Positions 16,533 through 24,499 of a stretch of DNA of 64,000 nt are shown piece after piece. The stretch is from NCBI GenBank assembly GCA_050331695.1, contig JBHJGP010000012.1, forward strand, positions 62,001-126,000, in the 5' to 3' direction. How positions within the stretch are numbered: the stretch's first letter is position 1; the number at the start of each line of letters is the position of its first letter. Under the pieces are notes generated by a model. It did not search any database. It had not been told where the DNA came from and saw only the letters and a program-made list of their open reading frames with translations. Made by a program: the position numbers and the translations under genes. The stretch comes from JBHJGP01 sp050331695 (GTDB lineage Bacteria > Pseudomonadota > Alphaproteobacteria > Geminicoccales > Geminicoccaceae).

Positions 16533-17488
16533 GTTTTGACCTCCCGACCGGAGGTCCGGGTCAGCTGCTTGTCGATGAACAGGACCGCGATCAGCGTGGC
16601 ACCCATGATCACCAGGACGTAGAAGGCCGGCACCTGCAGGAGGTTCATGCCGTTTCTGAGAATACCGATGGCGAGTACACCGCCGACGGTGCCGATGATG
16701 TTACCGGAACCGCCTGTCAGCTTGGTGCCGCCGAGCACCACCGCGGTAATCGTCCAGAGCTCGAAATCACGGCCCAGATTGGGCGTCGACGCGCCCATCT
16801 GGCTGGAAAGGGTAAGGCCCGCCAGTGCCGCGAAGAAGCCAACGATCATGAAGTTGATGACCATGTGGGGACCGACGCGGATGCCGGCATTGATCGCCGC
16901 TTCCCGGTTGCCGCCGACCGCATAGGTGTTGCGGCCATGGACCGTCGACGACAGGATCCAGTGCATCAGAACGGCGAACAGGATGAAGATCAGCGCCAGG
17001 GACGGGATCGGGCCCACCGCGCTGGCGCCGAAATCCGAGTAGGCGAAGTTCATCGAGTAGAAGGACTGTTCCTGGGTGTAGACGAAGACCAGACCGCGAA
17101 CGCCGATCATGGCACCCAGCGTGACGATGAAGGCATCAACCCCGGTCTTCCAGACGATCACGCCGTTGAGCGCGCCCAGCGCGACGCCCGCGAGGAGCGC
17201 CACCATGACCGCCGGGATCAGGCCCAAGGGCTCCTGAAGGCCGACCGCGAGCGACGCGGAGAGCGCGACGACAGACCCTACCGACAGATCAATATTGCCG
17301 TTGATCATGACGAAGGTCATGCCGAGCGCGATCAGCCCGATGGTCGACGTCTGAAGCAGGATGTTGGTGAAGTTGCGAAAGTCGAAGAAGTGCTCGCTGG
17401 TGAGGCTGAAGAAAATCAGGCTCGCAACCAAGAAAATCCATATGGGCTGGGTCAGGACGAGGCGTCTGAGGTCTTTCATCGACATCAC
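16529..17488 (-). CDS. ribose-type sugar ABC transporter permease
   Basis: Inner-membrane permease of 319 residues with about 9-10 hydrophobic segments and the RbsC/AraH-type motif (FVMINGNIDLSVGSVVALS near residue 60; GGTKLTGGSGNIIGT near residue 255). It forms the channel with the second permease at 17493-18485. It starts 4 bases after that gene ends and overlaps the ATPase gene by 4 bases. The substrate is presumably a pentose, polyol or similar small molecule. Confidence 0.92.
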   Translation of the reverse strand: MMSMKDLRRLVLTQPIWIFLVASLIFFSLTSEHFFDFRNFTNILLQTSTIGLIALGMTFVMINGNIDLSVGSVVALSASLAVGLQEPLGLIPAVMVALLAGVALGALNGVIVWKTGVDAFIVTLGAMIGVRGLVFVYTQEQSFYSMNFAYSDFGASAVGPIPSLALIFILFAVLMHWILSSTVHGRNTYAVGGNREAAINAGIRVGPHMVINFMIVGFFAALAGLTLSSQMGASTPNLGRDFELWTITAVVLGGTKLTGGSGNIIGTVGGVLAIGILRNGMNLLQVPAFYVLVIMGATLIAVLFIDKQLTRTSGREVKT

Positions 17489-17492
17489 CCCC

Positions 17493-18485
17493 TCAGGACA
17501 TCTTGGTCAGAAGGCTGCCGCGCTGGGAGGCGACGTCGAGCCAGACCGCGAGGATGATCACTACCCAGGTGACGAGCCACTGGGCGTAGTAGGGAAAACC
17601 CAAAAGCAGCAAACCGTTCTGGATGAAGCCCAGGATCAGGACGCCGATCACGGTCTTGAAGATGCTGCCGGATCCGCCGAGGAGGCTGGTGCCGCCGAGG
17701 ATGACGCCCGCCAGGACCAGAAGCTCATAGCCCTGGCCGACATTGTTCTGCGAGCCCATCACCCGGGAGCCCATGATGATCGCGGCGCAACCGGTGGTGA
17801 ACGCCGAGATCAGATAGGTCGTGAACACGATCCGGCTGCGGCGGAGGCCCGAAAAGACGGCCGCGGTCGGGTTGCCGCCGACGGCGAAGACCTGGCGGCC
17901 GAAGGTGGTCTTGCTGAGGACGATTTGCAGCACCGCGGCCAACAGGAGAAAGATCAGAACCGGTGTCGCGATCCCGAACAGAAAACCCCGGCCGAAAAAC
18001 GCGAACCAGGTCTGCTCCTGATTGACGATGTCAACGTTCTGGCCGCCCGTGTAGATCAGGGTCAGGCCCTGGATCGCGGACAACATGCCGAGCGTGACGA
18101 TCAGTGAGTTGAGCCTGAGAAAACCAACCAGAAAACCGGTCACGGCGCCGATTGCCAATGTGCACATGAACATCATGAGCATGGCGCCCGCGGGCCCGAT
18201 CTTATCGTGCAGGTCGACCACCAGCACGGTCGCAAACGACAGGAGCGAACCTACAGAAAGATCGAGATTGCCGCCGATGACGACGATGGTCACGCCCAGC
18301 GCGATCGAACCGATGATCGAGACCTGACGGATCACCGTCATGACATTGTCGGCCGAGAGAAAGCGCTCGGAGATCAGGCCGAAAGCCATGATGAACACCA
18401 GAAACGCGATCAGAATGCCCTGATGCGTGAGCACATCTTTAGCGATCGCCTGATAGTCGCGCCCGCCTTGAACGTCAGTCGCCAT
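17493..18485 (-). CDS. ribose-type sugar ABC transporter permease
   Basis: Second permease of the same transporter, 330 residues, with the family signature VVIGGNLDLSVGSLLSFA near residue 65 and GGTSLLGGSGSIFKT near residue 268. The two permeases clearly share ancestry but are diverged, so the pore is probably a heterodimer. It follows the binding-protein gene by 117 bases. It begins with a short cytosolic N-terminus (MATDVQGGRDYQAIAKD) before the first membrane helix. Confidence 0.92.
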   Translation of the reverse strand: MATDVQGGRDYQAIAKDVLTHQGILIAFLVFIMAFGLISERFLSADNVMTVIRQVSIIGSIALGVTIVVIGGNLDLSVGSLLSFATVLVVDLHDKIGPAGAMLMMFMCTLAIGAVTGFLVGFLRLNSLIVTLGMLSAIQGLTLIYTGGQNVDIVNQEQTWFAFFGRGFLFGIATPVLIFLLLAAVLQIVLSKTTFGRQVFAVGGNPTAAVFSGLRRSRIVFTTYLISAFTTGCAAIIMGSRVMGSQNNVGQGYELLVLAGVILGGTSLLGGSGSIFKTVIGVLILGFIQNGLLLLGFPYYAQWLVTWVVIILAVWLDVASQRGSLLTKMS

Positions 18486-18602
18486 CGCGCAGTTTCCTCA
18501 GGTCGCACGCGGCAAGAGCCTGCCGCCGCTCGAGCACGAAAGGAGGCCTGTGCGGGCCCTTCTTCCGGCGTCCCGCACAAACAGCCACCCTGACGTCAAG
18601 CT

Positions 18603-19550
18603 TTAGAAGACCGGTTTCTCGAACTCGCCGACATTGTCTTGGGTGATCTTCGGTGTGTCAAAGTAATTGAGGAACGGAACTTCCTCGCCATTGACCACGG
18701 CGATTGCGGTGTCGAGCGCATTCTTGGCGTCCTCGACCGGCGACTGATAGACCGAGCCCCAATATTCGCCCCGTTCCATCGCCTCGTAGCCGACCGCGAA
18801 ATTGGTGGCACCGACGAAGGTGATGTCCCCCGCCCGGCCGGCGGCCTTGGCGGCGTTTAGGGCACCGACACCCATATTGTCATCGCCGGAGTAGACGCCG
18901 TCTATGGTGTCATATTTGGTCAGAAAATTCTCCATCACCCGCTGGGCCTTCTCTCGGTTCCAGTCGCCGGGTTGGGTTTCCATCAACTGGACGTCGGGGC
19001 ACACCTCGGGCAGCCGCTCCTCGAAGCCCTGGGCCCGCTCGATCGCCGTGGTATAGCCGGGTTGACCGGAGATCTGGACGATCTGGGCGCCTTCCTTGCC
19101 CTGGGCCTTGAGGCGATCGCACATCATCTCGGCGGCGTAGATGCCCTGGGTGATGGTGTCGGGACCGGAGAAGGATTTGATGAAGTCGAAGCCTTCCTCG
19201 CTGATCTGCGAATTGGTGATGACCACCGGAATGCCGGCCTGGTTCGCCTGGCGGACGACCGGCACCACCGCCTTACCGTTGGTCGGCCAGATGACGATCG
19301 CGTCGACATTCTGCTGGATCAGGTCCTGCATCTGCGCGATCTGCCGGGCAACGTCACCGCCGGCGTCCAAAACCACCGTCTCCACACCGTCCTTGGTTCC
19401 GGCGTGCTCGATGAACGCCTTCTCATAAGTCGTCTGATAGCTGTCGACGCCGACATTGTTTTGGGTGATGCCGACGGTCATGTCGGCGGCGAAAGCGCCA
19501 ACGGCCGTGAGCGTGGTTCCGGCCAGCAAGGCCGTCACGAAGGTTTTCAT
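18603..19550 (-). CDS. sugar ABC transporter substrate-binding protein (type 1 periplasmic binding fold)
   Basis: 315-residue periplasmic protein. The ATG at 19550 has a GGGAGGA ribosome site and gives a clean signal peptide (MKTFVTALLAGTTLTAVGAFA, cleavage near residue 21). The mature part begins MTVGITQNNVGVDSYQ and follows the RbsB-like order, with DAIVIWPTNGKA near residue 90 and VYSGDDNMGVGALNAAKAAG near residue 220. It is the first gene of the transporter operon and captures the substrate delivered to the two permeases. The longer open frame to 19628 lacks a signal peptide and is rejected. Confidence 0.9.
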   Translation of the reverse strand: MKTFVTALLAGTTLTAVGAFAADMTVGITQNNVGVDSYQTTYEKAFIEHAGTKDGVETVVLDAGGDVARQIAQMQDLIQQNVDAIVIWPTNGKAVVPVVRQANQAGIPVVITNSQISEEGFDFIKSFSGPDTITQGIYAAEMMCDRLKAQGKEGAQIVQISGQPGYTTAIERAQGFEERLPEVCPDVQLMETQPGDWNREKAQRVMENFLTKYDTIDGVYSGDDNMGVGALNAAKAAGRAGDITFVGATNFAVGYEAMERGEYWGSVYQSPVEDAKNALDTAIAVVNGEEVPFLNYFDTPKITQDNVGEFEKPVF

Positions 19551-19605
19551 TTGTGTGTCCTCCCCAAGGAACCGAATTCCTTTTCGGCGATGCGAGCTGC
19601 ATCCC

Positions 19606-19615
19606 TCGTTTGCAC
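19606..19615. promoter_or_regulatory. half-operator shared with the M24 promoter
   Basis: The minus-strand 10-mer GTGCAAACGA is identical to the first ten bases of the palindrome at 14116-14131. Here the second arm is degenerate (GGGATGCA). It lies about 56 bases upstream of the binding-protein ATG. It suggests one regulator acts on both the transporter and the enzyme promoters. Confidence 0.4.
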
Positions 19616-19656
19616 AGTTATCGATCAAAGCGGCCGCAACGAGAACCCGTCAAGAT

Positions 19657-19782
19657 ATCCAAAATGGACTTTTTTTACCTTCGCTTTACAGGCTGATTGC
19701 GAAACCATTGTTCAATATCCAAACCGGATTGATCATGACCGAACTTCATCGGCGCCCCCCAGACCAAAGATCCAATATGGAT
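19657..19782. promoter_or_regulatory. three related 13-base inverted repeats, candidate operators
   Basis: ATCCAAAATGGAC (19657-19669), ATCCAAACCGGAT (19717-19729) and ATCCAATATGGAT (19770-19782) share the pattern ATCCA-n3-TGGAT. The third is a perfect dyad. They are spaced 60 and 53 bases apart across the divergent promoter region of the ABC operon and the regulator at 19735, the third lying inside that gene's start. The likely binder is the winged-helix/solute-binding fusion itself. Confidence 0.45.
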
Positions 19783-21525
19783 GCGATACCGATGCCGCCC
19801 GGTCATCGGCGCCAGGCGGCGATGGCCAAGGACGAGATGCTGCGGCTGCTCGATTTTCTGGAAGAGCTCGAGACCGAAGCCGAGCATGTCCTGCCGTTGC
19901 GCGAAGCCGATCCCTACTACCACCTGACCCTGTTCCTGGTGCGCCAGCATCTGGCCGCGCGCCCGGTGACCGTCACCTCCCTGGCCGCCGCCGCGCCAAC
20001 ACCCTATGCCACGACCATGCGCCGGATCGACAAGATGGTGGCCCAGGGGCTGATCGTCCGCCGACCGCGCAGCAAGACCGGCAAGAGTTTTTCTCTCCAC
20101 CCCAGCCAGAAGCTGATCGACGCCTGGTACGATTATGCCCGGCGGGTCAAGCGGGTGATCGGCAAGACCCTCGGTCTCGAGACCGACGAAACCTCGGCCC
20201 AAGACTACTATTTCGGCGGCTCCTATCTCTCCGCCCGGATTATCCCGGCGCCTTCGATCATCGCCACGCCCCTCAAGATCAGATCGCCCCTGCGGGTCCT
20301 GGTTCATGCCGATCCGACCTTCATGGCCATGGAAAACCTCAAACGCCAGTTCGAGCAGGTTCTGGGCACGGAAATCCGCAGCCGCGCTCTGTCGATCGAC
20401 CGCCTGCGGGTCGAGGGGTTGCGCAACGCCGAGGCCCGCCAATCGCACTATGACATCATCGCGGTCGATCTCCCCTGGATCGGCGAGTTCGCGACCAAAA
20501 ACGTGCTCCTGCCCCTGGACGACCTCGTCAGTCAAAGCTCGATCAACGTCTCCGACTTCCATCCCGCCGGTTGGCGGGGGTGCAACTACCAAGGTCGCCA
20601 CTACGGCATCCCCATCCAAACTACGCCCGAACTCCTGTTCTTCCGGGAGGACCTGTTCGCCGAAGCCGGCCTCGGACCACCCAAGACCAGCGCTGGCGTC
20701 CTGGAGGCGGCGAGGCTTCTGCACCGCCCGGCCAGAGGGATCCGGGGGATCGCCTGGAACGCCGCCCGGGGCACGCCGATGGGCCATACCTTTCTCATGA
20801 TCATGGGCGCCTTCGGACGGCCGCCCCTCGATCTCGCGCCGCTCGGCGACGAGTTCGAGGCCAACGCCATGGCGGGCGAGCGTCTGCGCCCGACCATCGC
20901 CACCGATCAGGGCCGGGACACGGCATCCTACCTGTTGGAGCTGCTCGCCTACTCGCCCCTGAACATCCTCTCCATGGCCTGGTACGAGCGGATCAAGGCC
21001 TATGCCTCCGGTGACGTCGCCATGGCCTATGGCTACACCTTGCTCGCCCCTTACTTCGAGCTGGACCGGAAATCGCCGGCCCACGGACGAACCGGTTTCC
21101 TGCCCCACCCCCGGGGACCGCAGGGCCACAGCATCGCGCCGGTCGGCGGCTACGTGCTTGGCATCCCCGCCAATCTGGTGCCGGAGCGCCGGGACGATGC
21201 CTGGCGGGCGCTCGCATTCATGACCTCGACCCAGGCCGCCAAGCTCTACATGCTGAACGGCAGTCTGGTGAGCCCCCGGTTCAGCGTCTCGGCGGACCCG
21301 GAAATTCGCGCGCTTTCCAAGATGATCGGCGCCGTTGATCAGATGGCGCGCCTGGGCCAGCTACAGTTCTGGCCCCGGCCGCCGGCGCCGGAGATCACCG
21401 ACATCATCACCATTTGCGGTGAGGAGATGCACGACTTGTGCCGGGGGTTGAAGACCGTGGACCAGGCGCTCACCGCCGCCCAGAACCGGGCCGACCGGCT
21501 GATGCGCGAGCGTGGCCATTATTGA
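19735..21525 (+). CDS. winged-helix DNA-binding / extracellular-solute-binding-protein fusion regulator
   Basis: 596 residues from the ATG at 19735; an ATG at 19777 is an alternative. An N-terminal winged helix of MarR-like type (about residues 30-145: LVRQHLAARPVTVTSLAAAA, then MRRIDKMVAQGLIVRRPR) is followed by a full family-1 solute-binding domain (about residues 180-590: LRVLVHADPTF, then YDIIAVDLPWIGEFA and YGIPIQTTPELLFFREDLF). There is no signal peptide or lipobox, so the binding domain is cytosolic and serves as the ligand sensor. It faces the ABC transporter/dehydrogenase locus, which it most likely controls. The ligand may be the transported compound. The family is known mainly from alphaproteobacterial sugar loci. 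Confidence 0.8.
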   Translation: MTELHRRPPDQRSNMDAIPMPPGHRRQAAMAKDEMLRLLDFLEELETEAEHVLPLREADPYYHLTLFLVRQHLAARPVTVTSLAAAAPTPYATTMRRIDKMVAQGLIVRRPRSKTGKSFSLHPSQKLIDAWYDYARRVKRVIGKTLGLETDETSAQDYYFGGSYLSARIIPAPSIIATPLKIRSPLRVLVHADPTFMAMENLKRQFEQVLGTEIRSRALSIDRLRVEGLRNAEARQSHYDIIAVDLPWIGEFATKNVLLPLDDLVSQSSINVSDFHPAGWRGCNYQGRHYGIPIQTTPELLFFREDLFAEAGLGPPKTSAGVLEAARLLHRPARGIRGIAWNAARGTPMGHTFLMIMGAFGRPPLDLAPLGDEFEANAMAGERLRPTIATDQGRDTASYLLELLAYSPLNILSMAWYERIKAYASGDVAMAYGYTLLAPYFELDRKSPAHGRTGFLPHPRGPQGHSIAPVGGYVLGIPANLVPERRDDAWRALAFMTSTQAAKLYMLNGSLVSPRFSVSADPEIRALSKMIGAVDQMARLGQLQFWPRPPAPEITDIITICGEEMHDLCRGLKTVDQALTAAQNRADRLMRERGHY

Positions 21526-21547
21526 CGGCGTCGGCACGACCAGCGGC

Positions 21548-23310
21548 TCAACCGCCGACCTTTTTTTCGTCTGTTTCGTCCCGCTGAATGGCCTGCAATA
21601 CCTCGGCGATTGGCGCCAGGAGTTCCCCGTCCGGCTCCACGCCATGCTTTTCGCAGCGTTGCAGATATTGCTGACCCATCGGCACCATCCACTGAATGAC
21701 GGCTTGGGGCACGCGCAGAAAGGTGGGCCGCAACGCCTCGATCGCTTCGCGATTGTCGGCGATAGCCTCGTCGACGCGGTCCAACGCTTCCAAACAGTTC
21801 GCTCTGGTGGCGAGAGCTAACGCCAGATCGGCGAGGAACGCGTCCCGGTTCTTTTCGACCAGTTCCCGATAGATCTTCACCGCCTCGGCGCTCGCCTCAA
21901 GCGCCTCCTCCCGACGGCCGGCTTCGGCGGCGTAAACACCGTGATTGTTGAGGCGGAGGGCGCGATAAGCTTTGAGGCCAGCGTCCCCTTCGCCGATCTC
22001 CTTGGGCAAACCGGCCAGAACGCGCTGGTTTGTTTCGGCAGTTCGTCAATAATCTGGAGGATCAGCCCGCCTGTATCCGTGTCGAAGCGCTTCGCCAGTT
22101 CAAATGCGGTGCGCTCGAGCCAGGGCTGGGCGATGGCGTGGCGGCGCTCGGCCAACCGGCGAAGCACAGCGAGGGCCATGGCAGGGTTCGCCGGCGGTTC
22201 CAGCGCGATGTCGAGCAAATCGTCGTCCGCGGTGAGAGCTTGTTGGACGATGTGTTCGCCAAGAAGGTCAGGCCGTACCGGATCGACGAACCTGTCACCC
22301 GGATAGAGCTGCGCCAGGAGGCGGACAACTTGCTGCAGCTTTGCCCTCTGACCTTGCGGCGCTGAAGGCAGTTTCTCGATGAGCGCAAGGGCTTCCTTTC
22401 GTTTATCCAGACCACCGGAAAGGGTGATGATCGCCGCGATATCGATGAATAGATCGACAGTCGCGACGCCTCCCAGTTCGAAGGCTTGAAGACCCGCCGT
22501 CCAGGACCGTTCCTCCCGCTCGCGCATGTCCCGCAACAGATCATCGGCGCTTTCGATGCGTTTGCCCTCGAGGCTGGCGAGCGCCGCGGCATGGACAAAA
22601 AGGGTCCGCTTGAATGGATCGTCCTTCGTTTGATCCGCTGGGGGCGACAGGTCGGGCTCGGGCCAGGCACCGTTCGCCTCGATTTTCTTCGTCTTTGCAA
22701 ACGCGGTCCGCGCGGCCCGAAACATTCTTTGTCGGGCTTCGAGCGTGTCGGCCAATGGTTCCAGGTGAAAGGCTTGCATCCCAGCGACAAGATGCTGGGC
22801 CCCGGCGCTTTCCCGCTTGATCGCCGCGATCCAGGGCACGTCCGCGCCGCCATGGTCTTCCTCGCGCGGTCCCTCCCGGGCCAGCAGGACGATTTTCAGC
22901 GGTGTTTCCCGGTTGTTCCGGCCATGGGCCGCGCTGATGATGCCGGCGGCGGCACCGGTCTTGGTGTCGGCATAGTCGACGACCAGGAGCTTGGCGCCGT
23001 CCTGGGCCACCAGCTCATCGAAGGCCCGGGCGGTCCAGGCATCGTTCTTGTTGTATTTCTCGTCGATGAAGCCGGCGAGCCAGCGATGTGTCTCTTTCAG
23101 GTCCTGGCAGACCTGCATCAGGAGCCGGGTTTTGCCGATGCCGCCGGCGGCGTGATAGAGCCGGATCAAGCCGTCGCCCGTCCGGCACCAGTTTGTCAGG
23201 TCACTTCGTTCAGCATCGCGTCCGACGAACGGAACGACCCGGTAGCGCGCGTCCAGAATGCTGCCGGCCCCACGCATCTCGTCCGGATGCCATTCCCAGG
23301 CGTTGGCCAT
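21548..23310 (-). pseudogene. STAND/NLR-like ATPase with TPR C-terminus, frameshifted near 22015
   Basis: The ATG at 23310 begins a P-loop ATPase. VGRDAER near residue 29 precedes Walker A AAGGIGKTR (Lys60) and Walker B KLLVVDYAD (Asp112, Asp115), followed by a winged-helix-like stretch and helical repeats. The frame is lost near 22015. One frame reads ELPKQTSAF and then goes random, while the next frame reads LAGLPKEIGEGDAG and continues in good TPR sequence (NNHGVYAAEAGRREEALEASAEAV) to a stop at 21548. A one-base deletion explains it. Together the parts give about 585 residues: NTPase plus TPR sensor, the plan of bacterial STAND/NLR signal proteins. Coding-like sequence also extends in frame upstream of the ATG (next entry). 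The adjacent gene at 23414 is the likely effector partner. Whether the frameshift is real or a read error is open. Confidence 0.7.
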
Positions 23311-23433
23311 CGCGGCAGCGGCGCTGGTTCCGTCGTTGAGATAGACGGTAAAGTTACCGCCGACCGAGAAGGTTTTGGCGCTGACGACGGAGCCGGTCCG
23401 ACCGCCACCAGCCTCAGTGTTTTGGCGGATGAC
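23311..23433 (-). other. in-frame upstream extension of the STAND gene lacking a normal start codon
   Basis: From the in-frame TAA at 23460-23458 to the ATG at 23310, the STAND frame has no ATG, GTG or TTG, yet it reads like protein: QNTEAGGGRTG, then SVVSAKTFSVGGNFTVYL and NDGTSAAAA. The hhVGGNhxV strand pattern resembles the C-terminus of the neighbouring small protein (MVAGGDIEITDV). Either the STAND protein starts upstream from a rare codon (an ATC at 23430-23428 follows a G-run), or another frameshift hides the start, or the resemblance is chance. Confidence 0.4.
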
Positions 23434-23878
23434 CCCCGCCGGTCTGGTGGACGTCGGTTATCTCAATGTCTCCACCAGCAACCATGTCCTCGACGTTGAT
23501 CGCGGTATTGGTGGCGCTGATCCGCGCGAGCTTGATGTTTTTGGCTGCCCGCATGCGTTCGACGTTGACCAACGACTTGATTTTTTCGCGCGGCAATTTT
23601 TCAATCTCGTCGAGAAGGGTGACAGCTGCCGTTTTCAGTTCGTCGTCTTGATCCGCCCCGGCCTGATCAAGCTTTTCGGCCAAGTATTTTTGAGTGCCCT
23701 CGGCATTCGGGTCGGTCTCGACATCATCAACAATGCTCGTGAGCTTCGCGTAGCGCGTCTTGATGAGGTTCTTAAGCGCCGCGTAGGCGTCTTTTGTTGC
23801 CTCCGTGACAAATGTCTTGCCGGCAACCATTGCGCCTCCGGCAAGAGCCGTCACGACCGTGACCGAAACGGGATCCAT
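23414..23878 (-). CDS. small helical protein, Bell-domain-like candidate effector with C-terminal AGGDIEI motif
   Basis: 154 residues from the ATG at 23878; the frame also opens at a TTG seven codons earlier. The start MDPVSVTVVTALAGGAMVAGK is a hydrophobic Gly/Ala-rich helix, followed by DAYAALKNLIKTRY and further amphipathic helices to about residue 115. The tail has NTAINVEDMVAGGDIEITDV, a short beta-prone segment. This plan (helical domain resembling Bell/HeLo-type cell-death domains, then an amyloid-like signalling motif) is known for bacterial proteins encoded next to STAND/NLR genes, where matching motifs template each other. The STAND gene follows 103 bases downstream on the same strand with a similar VGGNFTV segment. 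Function is inferred from layout and pattern, not proven homology. Confidence 0.55.
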   Translation of the reverse strand: MDPVSVTVVTALAGGAMVAGKTFVTEATKDAYAALKNLIKTRYAKLTSIVDDVETDPNAEGTQKYLAEKLDQAGADQDDELKTAAVTLLDEIEKLPREKIKSLVNVERMRAAKNIKLARISATNTAINVEDMVAGGDIEITDVHQTGGGHPPKH

Positions 23879-24178
23879 TATCTTTTTGTCCTCACCCAAA
23901 ACCTGAACGCTTCCAATACGACCGAAAGTAAACGCGCTGATGAAATTTGGCTAGGTGGTGGTGGAGCGCACATCGGCCTGCTCAGCAGCCGCCGGCGAAA
24001 CGGCGCACGCCACGCGGAGCGACGCCACCGTTTTTGTCAGAGGATCACGCATGGCGCCCTTTCGCCCCGCGCTTGCTTTGACGATCAAGTCGACGTGCCA
24101 GCTGATCGCGGGAGTGTGGCGGCAGAGAAGATGCGCCACCGGGGCCCATTGGACGCGATTGACGCGCTCGCGCGATGC
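23879..24178. other. 300-base gap without a convincing gene
   Basis: Lies between the start of the small helical protein gene and the end of the metal-transport operon. A 62-codon minus-strand frame (23951-24139) has no clear ribosome site or recognisable content and is not called. The first 60 bases should carry the promoter of the 23414-23878 gene. No hairpin with T-tract was seen for the metal operon end. Confidence 0.4.
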
Positions 24179-24484
24179 CTATTCGACCACCAGGGTCTCA
24201 GACGTTTGGTGGTCGGATCCGGGATCGACCGAGATGGTCAGTGTCGCGGGTCCCGCAGCCCGGAACCGAAACCGACCGTTCTCGTCCGTGAAGCCTTCGG
24301 CGACCGCTTCGCCCTGCTCGTCGTGGACCGATACCGGTGTGTTGGCGAGCGCATCGCCGTCCGTGGAATAGGCTTCCACCCGCACTTCGCCGCCGATCAC
24401 CTCCGCCCACAGAACAGTGTCGTGGGCTCTGGCCGATAGGGCCAAAAGCAAGACGCCAAGGCAGACAAGACCGCTTCGTAACAT
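24179..24484 (-). CDS. small exported protein with carboxypeptidase-regulatory-like fold
   Basis: 101 residues. A signal peptide (MLRSGLVCLGVLLLALSARA, cleavage before HDTVLWAEV) is followed by a beta-sandwich-like sequence with the pattern EAYSTDGDALANTPVSVHDEQG and TDENGRFRFRAAGPATLTISVD. That pattern is typical of CarboxypepD_reg/Ig-like periplasmic domains and of the N-terminal part of DUF4198 proteins that accompany metal transporters. It is the last gene of the zinc-type ABC operon, 15 bases after the permease. A role in periplasmic metal handling is inferred from context only. Confidence 0.7.
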   Translation of the reverse strand: MLRSGLVCLGVLLLALSARAHDTVLWAEVIGGEVRVEAYSTDGDALANTPVSVHDEQGEAVAEGFTDENGRFRFRAAGPATLTISVDPGSDHQTSETLVVE

Positions 24485-24499
24485 CAGCCACTCTCCCCG

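Noticed and set aside
23951..24139. 62-codon minus-strand frame between the helical protein gene and the metal operon
   Set aside because: No ribosome site, no recognisable features, located in the expected promoter region.
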